Shown here: one piece after another, positions 33,901 through 46,352 of the stretch | Layout of the letters: every line of letters begins with the position of its first letter | Position numbering within the stretch: position 1 is the first letter of the stretch | Source of the DNA: Rhodosorus marinus | Lineage: Eukaryota; Rhodophyta; Stylonematophyceae; Stylonematales; Stylonemataceae | Length of the DNA: 64,000 nt | Direction of reading: 5' to 3' | NCBI GenBank assembly: GCA_029953675.1 | Contig: JAMWBK010000005.1 | Coordinates: 186,001 to 250,000, forward strand | The notes under the pieces: model-generated | Database searches by the model: none | What the model was told of the DNA's origin: nothing | What the model saw: the letters and a program-made list of their open reading frames with translations, nothing else | Position numbers and translations under genes: made by a program

Positions 33901-36900
33901 CGTGTCCTCCACCCACAATCGCCACAACTGTACTTCCTTACCGTGCACCGAATCTGACCACGTGAAGCCAGGCCACAGCTCAACGTTGATGCGTAAAACA
34001 GAGCGGGTAACTGGGACGACTGCTGCGCTCACATACAGTACCGGAATACACCTCAAGGCACGGCGTACTTGGGCAGCCACCTTCGCAGATCCTACTACAC
34101 TGATGAGTTCCCCGTGCGTACATTCTAAGAGTGACTCGACGTCCCCAGCAGGTCCCATATGGGCAAGTTGGTTGCAGGTTTCAGGAGGAACATACTCAGG
34201 CCTTCGGCGATCGTCTGAGAATTGGGCAAGAGGGTGGCTAAAAGGCCACAGCCGACGATCAATTGCGCGAGAGAGCTCTAGAGCCAGTAGCGCCACAGAA
34301 GGCCAACCCTTCCTTACTGCAGTTTCAAAGAGCGCTCGCATTAGTCGAGCTGCACTTTGTGCCACATAGTTTTGATCTGAAACAAGCGAAAAGCTTCGAA
34401 TCGGAGCACGGGATATATACCCCTGTAACAGAGTCACAGCTTTCCCTGCGTACGTGTCCAGACCGGCGCTCACTGAAACCTCGCACGCGTGACGTTCCAA
34501 ACTGGTAAGCTCCTCCATCTCTTCCTCTCGTGGCTTTACTTGCTCGAACTCGCTTGCATTCGCAACGGCAAGGAGGACTTCGGAATCCTTTGAATCGCCA
34601 GCGAGATTCTCGTTCCAAGAAGAAATTGTCCCATGTGAAACGTAGAAGTGGGACGCAACCCGTCCTAGCTCTGTTGGTGCAAGTTCCTCCGACTTCTCGT
34701 CGAAACGGATCATTCTCGCCGAATTAAGAGCCCGAGCCGCTTCCAGAATAAGCGTTCTCCGAGCTTGAACGAGCTCAGGGTCTGTGACCACCTCGTCCCA
34801 GCGACACCCGTAGTGAAGTGGGTTCCTTTTCATCCTTACTGCCATGTACGTATAACCGAGCCACTGAACCGCCTCGGCTACTGAGGAAACCGTTCCGAGC
34901 ACCACTTCGGCGTTCAGATGGTCGGGAAGGAGTCCGCCTTGCTGAAGTCGCGATTCTATCGGAAGTGAAGAAGTAAGAAACCGCAAATAATGAGGCAACT
35001 GCTCAGAGCTCGTTATGATAGTCCCTTCCCCGAAAGTGTCGAATTGCGGTCTCCCAGCACGCCCGAATATCTGCATAACGTCAAGCATACTCAGCTCCAC
35101 GAAGCCTCCTCTCTTTGCGTCATATATCTGCGTTCCTTTTATTATCACGGTGTGAGCCGGCAAGTTCACCCCCCAAGCGAGAGTCGCAGTGCACACGATA
35201 ACTTGTAGGACTCCTTCTAGGAACAGCCTCTCAACAAGCTTTCGATCCGCTCGAAGCATGCCCGCATGGTGGATGCAGACCCCTTTTAATGCCAGCATGC
35301 GCAGTTCGTTAGCACGAAACTTGGTTATCTCCTGCCGCGCCCAACTAGGGATTGGCTCAGCACTAGAATTATCATCTGCGGTCTTAGCGTCCCCGCTGTC
35401 GAGAAGCTTTCTCTCCACTAAGTCCTTCGCCGTCGCGAGGGTGTCCTTTCTGGAGTGAACAAAGACCATACACTGGTTTCCCTCTCCCAGAGAAGCTCTG
35501 AGTTTATCGAAGGTAATATCCAGGTATTTCTCGTTTCTCTTCTGTGGATTTTTCCCCTCAACGCCAATGAAAGTCTGCGACAGAGGGACAGGACGAAAAG
35601 ACGAGTCAAAGAAGAAAAGCCCCTCATCGCCTACTCCCAGGAACTTTGCGACATCCCGATAGTTCGGGAGGGTTGCCGAAAGTCCAACTAAACGTATCAT
35701 CCTCTGTTCACTTTCTGAGCGACGCTGTGTGCGCGCAACCAACGATTCAAGCACGGATCCCCTGTCCTCATGCAAAAGATGGACCTCGTCGATGATCAGC
35801 AGCGACACGTCCTCAGCAACTGAGGAACCTCCCTCCCCTCCTCCTTTCCTTGTAACTACATCCCACTTTTCCGGAGTAACAACGACTACTTGCGTTTTCA
35901 AAGCCTCTGCGCGAGACAAGTTCACGTCCCCGGTAAGCTCTCTCACCTGCAGACCGAGAGCGCCCAATCGCACTTGAAACTTTTCTACGATCTCGGCTGC
36001 TAGCGCCTTCATGGGTGCAACATAGACGGCTCTCCACCCTTGCGTTAACGGACGACCGTTTTCGTCAGAGAATCGCCGAGCTTCACGCAGGATAGTCATT
36101 AGAGCGATATTCGTTTTTCCAGCGCCCGTTGGGGCGCAGACGAGCATATTCTGACTGGATCTCAGGGCAATCATCCAGACTTTCGACTGAATTGGGTTTA
36201 GCATCTCTACTCCCTCCATCGCCGGCAGGAGCTCGGCTGGTAAAATCTTGCGAACTTCGACTGGATCAACTTTGTTTCTCGTGTCCATCCGCTGAGGGGG
36301 CATCACATATTCATCATATCCATCTTGAGTACTTCGCGTCATACCCTGTGGCAGCGCCATGCGGTCCAAAGAAACTTTGCTTTCCGCGGTGAAGTGCCGA
36401 AGGGCCTCGAGAATTACTGGGTCCTCGGTTTGCCCATATTCATCCTCTTCAGTTCTAGACTCGTTGTAGCGCTGTCGTTGCTTCTGACTTGCACTCTGAA
36501 AATCGACTATTTGGAACGAAGGTTGAGGGAATCCTGTGTTTCGCCGACTTCGACGAGTCCCACCAGCCGTGGAGTTGGTGGGCGGTGCCGCGTTTTCTCG
36601 CGCGAGAATTTCGGATTGGATCGAATACGCATTCGCCTTGATCTCGTTTCGGTGAACGAACATAGACGCTGCAGCCTCAAAATTCCCTAAGGCGTCGAAC
36701 AGATCTTCCTGGAGCTCATCATCTGACTTGCCGCTGACGACGATCTGCAGAATCGTACTTGCCATATCGAAAGGGTCCCACCAAGACCCGAGCTGTGCAG
36801 TCACCTGCATGCATTCTGAAAAAAGGTGAAAGGACCCATCCTCTCGATTGCTAACGACTTCTTCAGGATTTTGCCTGTTTTCGTCACACGGCCCCGGTAC

Positions 36901-37125
36901 AACTTCCCATTCCTCGTCACCTAAGGTAAACTCCTCCAAACCTTTGTACGCGGAAGACAACGAACCTGTCCAGTGCGTATCTGACGTACGCTGAGCATAT
37001 GGTTCTGCATTTGTTCCAGGACGAAAATTCGATCGAAGTGTGACCCACGCTTCGTAATCAAACCGCATTCCATCTTGCAGCTCTCGGAGGAGCTTTGAAA
37101 ACCTCACTACTTCGATGCTGGTCAT
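30977..37125 (-). CDS. ASCC3: ASCC3/Slh1 Ski2-like tandem-cassette RNA helicase
   Basis: Helicase that splits collided ribosomes (ribosome-quality-control trigger complex) and, in animals, assists alkylation repair. Two exons, 37125..31363 and 31288..30977, joined in phase 0 across a 74-nt intron, give 2,024 aa. Cassette 1: APTGAGKT (~330), DEVH (~444), SATLPNY, IFGRAGRPQFD (~688). A first Sec63 module follows (~860-1140). Cassette 2: APTGSGKT (~1201), DEVH (~1303), STALANPGELGDW, MIGRAGRPQFDD (~1543), then the second Sec63 module. The last exon supplies WYLVLGDPLADELYAIKR and KLRLYIMSDSFVGIDQ. Both cassettes keep all core motifs, and the sequence resembles ASCC3 more than Brr2, whose second cassette is degenerate. 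The N-terminal region is moderately conserved. The ATG at 37125 is the first in frame. Confidence 0.95.
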
Positions 37126-38047
37126 CCCGCTACTTAAATACTTACATTTAAGTCCACTCAGTGACCATCAACGAGTACGGATTCTATCCAATCACACCAA
37201 TATCACATAGTTGCTTCGTCTCGTATTCGACTCAGCAGCAATTCCCAATCATAAGAACAGAAGCTCGCAACTGTTCCCTGCTGCGCTTTTCCGACGTGAC
37301 CTGGTCGTGATAGTGCCTGACCAACTCTATGCATCAATCAATCAGATCGGTTTCATTCCGTTCGCTGAGGACTTTCGATCCAGGCGATCCTTTCCAGTAG
37401 CGAGCGACGTTTATGTAGACAATTCGAGTGGAACTGTCCTATGCCGTTCCAGACGGATGCGTTACGCCAGCGATACCATCTCGCAACCACGAAATGCATG
37501 CAGGCACTGTCGCTCTCATCCTCGTATTTGATGACCACCAACTCTTGCAACTGAACGGCTCGACCATGCGTCGAACTTTGCCTTGAGGCGGATTCGCCAT
37601 CATTTAGGTCTATTTGGCGAACCCACCCCTTTGGCTGACTTGGGGACCAGACAAAAGCCATGCGAGTATTGAGGGCATTTGCGCTCCCAACCCAGGGTTT
37701 TTCCCACGTTGCGCATATGTATCCTACAGCAGATCACTCAATGTGGGCCATGTACCTGTGCGATGTGCTCTCCAGATGCTGAACAGTGTGGAGCTCAAAG
37801 CTGGGGAAAAGTTTCGGATGAAAGAGGGCTGCCTCAAGAGAACTATGAGGTTGCCGTACCAATGTCAAAACCAGGCAAACGTAACCTAGTCTAGACATGT
37901 GATTCGGCCGTAGACCCCCAGGACCTTCCGATCCCAGAGCGCCGATTTCTTTTTTCGGCGAAGCAACTAGTTAAGCGACTTAAGCAGATGAAAACTTGAA
38001 TATGGTTCAGATGTCAAACGTTTGCTTCCTTTACATTAAACGAGCGC
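37126..38047. other. Intergenic region between ASCC3 and eL14
   Basis: Upstream of the ASCC3 start and downstream of the eL14 stop, both genes reading on the minus strand. Small frames only. Confidence 0.45.
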
Positions 38048-38552
38048 CTATGCTTCCGCCTTTTTCAACGATTTAAACTCCTTGCTTAGCAACGATGATC
38101 GTTTCTTTCGCAAGACCATCACCTTGAATCGGTCATAATCACTCAAAGCGGCCCTCTTATTTCTCACTTCCAGCTTCTTTCCCCATGCCGAGCTCGCAAA
38201 CGTCTCTGCAACCTTCTCATTCTCGAAATGTCTCTTTACAATAGACGTCTTGGAAGCTCTCTTCACGGGGATCTTAATGGTAGTAAGTTGAAGGTGCTTG
38301 TACGGCATCAGCTGTCTCTTCACTCCAGTACAAGGACCATCAACGAGGCACTTGTTCTGATCTAAGATGTCCACGATCACAACAAGCTTCCCATAGTTCC
38401 TTCCTTTATCAATCAAGGCCACGCGCCCGGCTTCAACAAACGTCCGGAACTCCTAAGCCAATAAAAAAGGGCAAAAGCAAATCTTATAAGCTACGCATTA
38501 AAACACACACATCCACTTGAAGTATAAACGTCATGGTTAGTGCACGTACCAT
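38048..38552 (-). CDS. RPL14: 60S ribosomal protein eL14
   Basis: Large-subunit ribosomal protein, 135 aa. Exon 1 (38552..38550) contains only the ATG: AAAATG/GTACGTGC. A 97-nt intron ends CTTAG at 38453, and exon 2 (38452..38048) runs to the stop. The protein begins M-EFRTFVEAGRVALIDKG and continues YGKLVVIVDILDQNKCLVDGP, the KOW-type N-terminal barrel of eL14. The basic helix KRASKTSIVKRHFENEKVAETFASSAWGKKL and the Lys/Arg-rich tail follow. Length and domain order match the family. No other ATG in frame precedes VALIDKG, so the start-codon-only exon is the best solution. Ran in this window has the same arrangement. Confidence 0.94.
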
Positions 38553-39034
38553 TTTTCTGATCAGCTTAAACAACTAGTACGTCTCCCTCCACCTACAGAC
38601 CCGTCTCCACCTTGGTCAACGAAACGCGCTACCAGCCTCCCAATATTCATTCGGCCGGCGAAAGCACATGAGACACAGCGCTTGTTCAGATTTTTGTAGG
38701 GGTGGTTTCATCCTAAACACCTCATCTCGATATTGATCACCACCCCGTTAGAATTATTATGTTGAATAGTAGTAATTATGAAATAAATTGTAATGTATTA
38801 CACGTAATTACACAAACATACCCCTGCTAAAAAGGAGCATTCTCATCTCCACGAGGGAATAGATAGTGAGCCAAGGGGGGAAACACTGGAAAATAGAGAA
38901 AACCCAGTTTTTGGGATGAAACCCAAACGTCGACGACGACGCCGAAAACGGGTAAATGAGAAAGTATTCAATCAAGTGTGGTGGTTCTTCTTTTTATAGA
39001 TTGAAATAAACGACAGGTTGTCCAAGTGGCAGCT
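38553..39034. other. Intergenic stretch upstream of eL14, abutting the retrotransposon
   Basis: AT-rich sequence next to the LTR element. A CTATAAAAAG motif on the minus strand near 38990-39000 could be a TATA box but lies ~440 nt from the eL14 ATG. Nothing else is seen. Confidence 0.35.
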
Positions 39035-39039
39035 AACTT

Positions 39040-39380
39040 TGTGTGGGTCTCATCTTTCCAAGAAAGTCCAACCTTCTAGCAATATCAGGCTGAGCTAAAT
39101 TATGCTCAGGCTGTGCCAGAATCTATGGAGGTACAACACTTATTTTTGTCTCGATGGTATGGCACATCCCGATGAAGAAAGGGAATAAACGCGATGGAAT
39201 CCCTGATGCTTTCGAGGGTAGCTTGAGGTAGAGAAGCAAAAAGTAAGGAGGAAGAACCAGAGTTAGAAAAGGAAAGTTAGTTTTGGGATAAACTACCTAA
39301 TTGGGGAGTACCGAGGAAAAGTAAAACCTTGAATTCTGAATAATTGAAGCAGTATCCAGATGGACACGTGGGACGTGTCA
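39040..39380 (+). repeat. 5' LTR
   Basis: Starts TGTGTGGGTCTCATC directly after AACTT and ends GGACACGTGGGACGTGTCA. It aligns with 43429-43814. The exact 5' boundary rests on the target-site duplication. Confidence 0.82.
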
Positions 39381-39489
39381 GTTGGTCTCATCGATGGTTG
39401 CGATTGAGGAACGACGAACCTGAACCTGACTGAGCCCAAGAACAAGATAACCAGACCCAGATAACCAGAAACAGATCACCAGAACGATC

Positions 39490-40300
39490 ATGGCTAGTCT
39501 CCCGATGAAGATCCAGGCACCCCACCCGAGGGCCTACGACGGGAGGCCTTGGGCGCCCCTCACAATACATACGTGGCTCAACAGCCTGAAGAACTTCTTC
39601 AAGCTGGCGGGCCTTGGAGAGGACGAAGACGACCAGAAAATCCTCTTAGCAGAGGGATATCTTACCGGAGATGCCTCGTATTGGTATTCCTTGCTGCCCT
39701 TCCACGTTTGAGGAATTCGAGACAGCGCTACGACAACAGTTCTACCCTCCGGACCCAAAATGCCGGGCTAAGCAACAGTTAGCCCGAGCACAGCAACGAA
39801 CGTCCGTCGCAGTGTACATACTTCAATAAGTGCCTGATAGAGGTCGGAACCATCTCCAATTTTGAGAAATTCGATCGGTTCGTTGATGGTCCAAAACCGG
39901 AGATCCGAAAGTACATTTACATCCAGGAGATCGAAGACTTCCAGGACACCCAGGCTTCGGCCTTGAAAATTGAAGGTTCAGATGTCGCGAGTGTCCGCCG
40001 GCCAGGGAACCATAAGACTTCTGCTGCGCGAGCCCCACGGATCTCCCAACCAAGGGGCAGACCCGGAGTGGAAGGAGTTACACCAGCCCACAGACCCAGG
40101 AGATAAACAAAAATTATACCAATATCCGGTGTAACTACTGCCACAACCTGGGACATACACAACGAATCTGCTGGGACAACCCCGAGAGGGACCTTCGAGT
40201 GGAGAAATCGGGACCACCCCGGTCCGGTCGCAGGAAATGATGTTAACCCGAAGCAGTAGTGGGTCCCGCCGCCACTACTGTGCACCAGGCGGACGGCAAC
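39490..40300 (+). pseudogene. gag remnant with zinc knuckle
   Basis: Opens MASLPMKIQAPHPRAYDG, followed by a Ty3-type capsid region (KILLAEGYLTGDASYWY, then in a shifted frame EFETALRQQFYPPDP). A CCHC knuckle (CNYCHNLGHTQRIC, C-x2-C-x4-H-x4-C) lies near 40130-40170. At least one frameshift occurs near 39710, with stops further on. Confidence 0.82.
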
Positions 40301-40559
40301 CGATTAATCCTGATATGACGGTGACCACGTACATCGAATGAACATCCTGAAAACACAGAAGAACCTGAAGAATCTGTTACAAATAACGAGAAAAGTGCAT
40401 CGAACAAAAATTAAACCTGGTGCTATCCAAACCTTGGAGGAACCCGCAACCAAAGATAAGGAGGAATTTAGGGAAGAACAACTGGAAGAGGCAAAGGATC
40501 TGGAGAAATTCATCACGGAAAATACTGGGACGTTTTCGTAGAAGATATTAAGAACTTAC

Positions 40560-43340
40560 CCCCCTGGCGAAATGTCAACTTCACAATCGACTTGAAACCT
40601 AGGACAGAGCCAACATAGCACCGGCCATACCGCATGAGTCTCGGGGACCGCAAGGACTGAAAAGTCAACTTAATGATCCTTTAAGCAGAAACCTTGTTCG
40701 ACCTAGCTCGTCACCATTCGCATGGCCATGCCTTTTTGTGGACAAAAAGGATGGTGGGCAGCGACTGTATCTAGACTACCGAAGGTTGAACCAGGTAACA
40801 ATCCCCAACATAACGAGCCCGCCGCGGATTGGCGACTGCCTTGATGCACTCGGAAGCGCCACATACCTCAGTGTCATCGATCTGAGGAGTGGTTATTGGC
40901 ATCTTCGGGTAAAAGAAGCCGACATACCCAAACAAATGCGTCGGCTGTCTTCACCCGATTATTGAAACACAATTTCTTTAACGAGTTGGGTGTTTTCACT
41001 ATGTTTTTTTGACGACATCAGCATATACTCTGCGAATTCGGACGACCATAAGAGACACCTGAACGTCGTCTTTTCAAAACTGAGGGATAACAAGTTGTAT
41101 ACCAAAGGATCAAAGTGCGTTTTTGTTGTTCCAGAGACCAAATATCTGGGTCATCTCGTTGGAAGCGGAAAGCGGCGACCGGATCCCAGTAAAGTAGCCG
41201 GTCTAAACAATTGGCGAACCCCGGAGAACGTGCATGACGCGAGGTCCTTCCCGGGCTTTACGGGCTATCTACGCAGTTATCCGTCGCAATTCAGCCTCGT
41301 CGCAGCCCTTCTGACGGACCTAACCAAGGACGTAAGATTTCGGTGGGGACCTGAGCAGCAAGAAGCGTTTGACACACTGCGGGCAAAATTAGTTGAGCAG
41401 CCAGTCCTTCGAAATCCCGACTTCACGCAAACATTCACCATTTGCGACAGACGCTAGCAGCAAGGGAGTGGGTGCTGTGCTGCTACAAACATTTGAAGAC
41501 GGAGAGCACCCAATCGCGTATTTCTCCCAGAAGTTTACTACTACCGAGCAGAAGTACTCGACATATGAACACGAATCGTTTGCGTTAACCCCGGCCGTGT
41601 AACATTGGCGGACGTCTGTGGAGGCGCAACGTTTCATACTTCGCACGGATCACAATCCTTTGCGCTTCTTACATTCGCAAAAGGAGTTGACGAAGCGGCA
41701 GGCCCCATATGTCAACCGATTGCTGCCTTTTAATTTTGACATCCGGTACAAAAAGAGAGCGGAAAATATGGCAGATCCGCTCAGCCGAGGAGCTATCAAC
41801 CAATTTTCGATTTCTGGAATCATACCCCATCAGGATTGGCCTGGAGCGCGTACCTGCAGGACCCTGACCTTGCAGCAGTATTTCCTGAGGCAGCGAAGTA
41901 TGTGGCACAAGGCTTTCGCAAGGAAGCAGGACATCCTATACAAACATCAACGCATATGTGGGCCGCAGAAATTCGTACCCGACCTGTTGCGGAGGCATCA
42001 TGAGGAACCTACCGGAGGTCATTTCGGCATCCACAAAAATGTCAACCAGCTGAAACGGCGTTATTACTGGCGAACACTACGAGATGACGTCCAATCGCTC
42101 ATCAGAACCTGTGAGATTTGCCAGAGACAGAAAACCCTAAGCGCAGCTCAGGGGCTTCTACAGCCTCTCAGGTACCCGAGTCGAAGCTGCAGGACATCTC
42201 GATGGACTGCATTGTCAGTCTCCCGATGACGGAATCTGGACATGATGCAATCTTGGTAATCGTTGACTGATTCTCGAAGTACGCGCTAGTTTGTGGCGAC
42301 TAGGACTGATGTAGACGCGCGCATAACAGCCGAAGTCTTCCTCCAGAACTGGGCACGCTTCGCAGGACTACCCCGCACGATTGTTTCCGACCGTGATTCG
42401 AAGTTTACCAGTCTATTGGGCAGCAACTTATGCGGCTGTTGAAATTGAAAACCAACATGACTACTGCGTACCATCCCAAGACGGATGGGCAAACTGAGCG
42501 GGTCAACCAAAGTTTGGAGGCGTTATTGAGGTGCAACAGTACCCAAGCAACCTGGGCCTCGGATCTACCCATGGCTGAGTTGGTCTACAACACTCAAAAT
42601 TCCGAGGCGACGAAGTATTCACCTTTCGAACTTTTGTATGGGCGCAATCCCGACCTACCAGGGACATTAACTGGACTACGTGCCGACGAGGCTACCCCTG
42701 CTCCTCTTCCTGGCTGAAGTTTTGCTACGACATCAACACGATCAATACACGGAGGCGCGGAATAACATGCTTTATGCTAAGCCAGTGCTGAAAGTACGAT
42801 ATGATACAGGTACGCGTGACCCGGAGTTTTCCACTGGCGAATTGGTGTTATTATCGACAACAAACCTGCCGCTACGCAACCCGAAACCTCCCAGACCCCG
42901 TTACATCGGACCTTTCAAGGTCGCACGTAAGGTGAGTACTTCGTCGCCTCGCAAATTTGAGTGTTGTAGACCAACTCCGCCATGGGTAGATCCGAGGCCC
43001 AGGTTGCTTGGTTACTGTTGCACCTCAAGTACGTCTCCAAAGTTTGGTTGACCCGCACAGTAAGGTGGACGCTGTTGCTTATACGTTAACGCTACCCGCT
43101 GAGATGGATATACATCCAGCGTTCCACGTTTCCCTGCTGAGGGAATTTACGGGAGTCCACGACAATGTCCGACATGAAATGCCCAGTTTCACGACGGAAT
43201 CACCGACCGGACGAATCACGTCACTACTTGGACATCGGCTGCAACCAGGCAACACAAGCGAGTACCTGGTTTACTTTGATGGAGAAACTGTAGCCGATGC
43301 TCGAAGGTTCGCGGCTCATAAGTTGCCACAAATTTGCTAG
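40560..43340 (+). pseudogene. pol remnant: RT, RNase H, integrase, chromodomain-like tail
   Basis: Reverse transcriptase starts DKKDGGQRLYLDYRRLNQVT and YLSVIDLRSGYWHLRV. About 20 residues around the MPFGLTNA motif are missing near 40930, and the catalytic loop reads FFDDISIYS. RNase H follows (ATDASSKGVGAVLLQ, ILRTDHNPLRFL, ENMADPLSR). The integrase shows an HHCC finger (HHEEPTGGHFG, CEICQRQK) and TTAYHPKTDGQTERVNQSLE. A GPY-like RPRYIGPFKVARKV and a chromodomain-like LGHRLQPGNTSEYLVYFDGE end near 43340. Multiple frame changes and in-frame stops mean no intact polyprotein can be made. Confidence 0.88.
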
Positions 43341-43428
43341 TACGAAGAAGCAGATTCGATACTACCCTAATTTTCATCGCGCTGCTGAATCTGCCCGACC
43401 CCACGCTTCTTCTTCGGTGGGAGGGATC

Positions 43429-43814
43429 TGAAGTCTCGTCCTTCAAGCAAGTTCAACCTTCCAGCAGTATGGCTGAGCTAAATTATGCTCGGGCTGTGCC
43501 AGAATCTATGGGGGTACAACACTTATTTATGATGATGATGGTGATGTATTTTAGTCAGCAGTAGTGCACATCCCCAGGAAGTAAGGGTATAACTTCGATG
43601 GAATCATCGAAGTTATACCCTTACTTCCCGAATCCCTGATGCCTTCGACGCTAGCTTGACGGTAGAGAAGGAAAAAGTAAGGAAGAAGAACCAGAGTTAG
43701 AAATGGAAAGGTAGTTTTGGGATAAACTACCTAATTGGGGAGTAATTAGGAAAAGTAAAACCTTGAATTCTGAATAATTGAATCAGTAACCAGATGGACA
43801 CGTGGGATGTGTCA
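43429..43814 (+). repeat. 3' LTR
   Basis: Aligns with the 5' LTR through blocks such as GGCTGAGCTAAATTATGCTC, GGATAAACTACCTAATTGGG and AAAACCTTGAATTCTGAATA. It is ~45 bp longer, mostly because of the palindromic segment at 43577-43628. Confidence 0.8.
43577..43628. repeat. Perfect 24-bp inverted repeat within the 3' LTR
   Basis: Left arm 43577-43600 begins GGAAGTAAGGGTATAAC; the loop is GAAT; the right arm 43605-43628 is its exact reverse complement (24 of 24). The 5' LTR has only one arm's worth of related sequence (GAAGAAAGGGAATAAACGCG) before AATCCCTGATGC. Confidence 0.95.
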
Positions 43815-43819
43815 AACTT

Positions 43820-46352
43820 GTACACGAAGGCATTTTCAGTCAGATATCGTTCATGCTAATGGGGGTGGACGTGAAATCGAAGAAGGATAAGCACTAATCG
43901 GATGTCTGAACAAGACTCTTCGATGCAAAAGCTGATGCGAGCCTAAGGAGAACTGCTTTGTGCTTGTCAAAGTGGCCTTGCCTGGCTTGATAGATTTTCG
44001 GCTTCGATGAGAAGCTGAGCAATTTTTCGGTGCAGTGTCACGTCGCTGGATTGGGTTGTCCTGGCCGTGACTGTGACTTTCACCGGGATGCAGCTGCTAG
44101 CTGTACCATTAGCAGGAATAGGGGGTTAAAGCTAGTTCAAAGGGAACCGTGAACGGCTAGAACCGAGTTTTCAAAGTATAACTTTGCCCGTCCAAGTTGG
44201 TCTAATTGTATTTGCGCCGAACGCGTAACTCCCCTGCCAAACTCACACTCACAATTCGGCACAGGAGCCTTCTAGTGGCTCCAGCGAAAACCATTCAAGT
44301 TAATCGTGGCATCGCGACCATCGCTAGCCTTCCGTAATTGTGCCCGTTAACTAGCACAGATGTCCGCTCATCTACAAGCCTAGGGAGAATACAACAGTAT
44401 GGCTCTGTGTGGTTCACACAAGCCGCTTCGCGAATAGTGCTCGAGACTCTCTCGGGGAGATGACGCGCACGTCGGGTTGAGCCTAATTTACCGTTCGAAT
44501 GGCAATAGATCTGTAGTCCCTCCTCACCCCCTCGGTGGGGTCCTGTGCTCTCACCGATCCGAAAACGCGTGGACACCTGAAGTTGCTCCTGAAGTTGCTC
44601 CTAAAGTTGCCTTTGTTTGAACTCTGCTTCCGGGTATCAGGCAACCCTAAAACTACTTTGCTTGAAGAAGACCCTCGCTGCTAGCATCCGCATCAATATT
44701 TCTGCGTGGGTTGTGTAGTCCTTGTTGAGCAAGCACGCGACCCACCAATCGTAATTTTGGCCGAACGACCTCGGGTGTCTAAGTGTCTATCGTTCATACT
44801 CAGGTGCGATTCATTCTGTCCCAAGCATCTGAAACCAACAACTAAAAGCGTTGGCTGATTGCGCAAGTAAATCCAACACCTATATGAAAATGCTCTCCGG
44901 ACATTCTCCAGCTGGATGTGCCGAACTCAGACCGCGGCAGCATCAAAAACAGCACACGTGTGGGTGCAGTGCAACAAGGTCGGACTCAATCTTCAACAAG
45001 AGATTGAAGGCATGCTCCTGGATTAATGAGCTTGCATTTTTTGCCGTTCAGCATGCAGATTTCCGAACCCGGTTGCCAGCGTAGAATGAAAAAAGGCCAC
45101 AATCCGGAGGCCAATGGCATATCGTCATCGTCCGACCTCCAATCTCCAATCTGGAATCTGCAACCCAACATCTCCTGGAGCCAGTTCCCCCCAAAAAGAC
45201 CCGCTTTTCACTCTATCCCAGTGCTCGGTTGCTCGGCACTCCTGCGAGAGCAAGAACCAAAACATTTGAGAATGCAATGGACCTGATTCCCTCTTGTTCC
45301 CACATGAGGCAATCTGATGTGTACGATGGCGCGAGACCGAGTAGGTTTGATGACGCAAGAGCTTACGACTGAGTAGTAGTTGAGTCTTGATTGGATGCAT
45401 GGTCGCGGTACTTTAAAAATAAAATTTAAATGACAAATTTCAAGAAATATTTGAGGGAATTGATTAGTCATTACGGGTTTCAAGTTCTTGATTATGATTG
45501 ACATATATGCCGTATCGAGACCCGGTCTCACCTGCGCTTTTGGGGCTGTGACCCCGAGGTCCCAATTATAGGCGTTGACATAGAATTGTCCGTTGCTGCT
45601 GCAGTAAAAAGCGGCTCGCAGCTTCACGTTTGCAATCGCGTTTGCCCGGCCGGCCGCGGATGAATCGCAAGGCTACCATCAGATCGCAATGCAGGGCGGG
45701 GGGTCTACGAAGAGCAAACCGAATCGGACTTGTTCCTGCGATGTCTCGTCGCGTGGATTTGCTCTCATAATCAATCATCATGCGTTATGGTCCGGGCGGT
45801 CATGCCTGCCATTTTTGCGTGGGGAAAATAGTGCTGAATCCAGTAGAGATTTCTCGGGTTCGGAAAATCTTGGCCAAAACGGGAGAGCTTAAAAGCGCTG
45901 CGGGTCATGTTTCATCCGGCAATCCGTGGAATTGCAACCGAGATGAGCTTTCGTGGTGACCTTCCCCGGCCAGTGTGACAACAAGCGTGTTTGGAGATAC
46001 CTTTGCTGTGAAACACTACTCCAATGTACAGGTGTTAACGTAGTTCGTTTTGCTAGGTCCAATAGAGCAGGTCCAGACTCTAGTGTCACTGGCATTCGTT
46101 AGTTCTAGAAAAAAACTGTGTCCGGCTACTAGGAAGATCAGTTTGGCAGTTGAAACGGCCCAAGATACATCGGCGGTTTAATCGAGTTGTAGTCAAGTCA
46201 AACAAAGAAATCCACAAAGCCTGTACATAAGCATGCTACTATTGTCATCCAGCATGTAGCAGCTTCTCGCCTTAGTCATATTTGCATTTTGTCAAGAGAA
46301 GGCGGCAAAGTAAGAAACCCTCCGAGACCAAAAAAAAGAAGAAGTTATTGAT
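43820..46352. other. Intergenic region downstream of the retrotransposon
   Basis: Two and a half kilobases with only short frames of no recognisable similarity. Contains the 12-mer triplet at 44577-44612. Confidence 0.4.
44577..44612 (+). repeat. 12-mer tandem repeat, three units
   Basis: CTGAAGTTGCTC occurs twice exactly, followed by a diverged CTAAAGTTGCCT. Confidence 0.8.

Larger units (their letters stand above)
39040..43814 (+). mobile_element. Decayed Ty3/gypsy (chromovirus-like) LTR retrotransposon
   Basis: About 4.8 kb. The element is bounded by 5-bp target duplications AACTT (39035-39039 and 43815-43819) and by LTRs that end GTGTCA. The internal region has, in order, gag with a CCHC zinc knuckle, reverse transcriptase, RNase H, integrase (HHCC and core), a GPY-like module and a chromodomain-like tail, the Ty3/gypsy order. 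A TGG-starting primer-binding-site candidate begins at 39383, 2 nt after the 5' LTR. A purine-rich tract (GGTGGGAGGGA, 43416-43426) precedes the 3' LTR. Stop codons and frame changes interrupt every domain, and the LTRs differ by many substitutions and indels. The copy is therefore old and not autonomous. Confidence 0.92.

Noticed and set aside
43577-43628. Interpreting the LTR palindrome as a MITE insertion
   Set aside because: No target-site duplication or separate terminal repeats; the arm matches the flanking LTR sequence itself, so an inverted copy of local sequence fits better.
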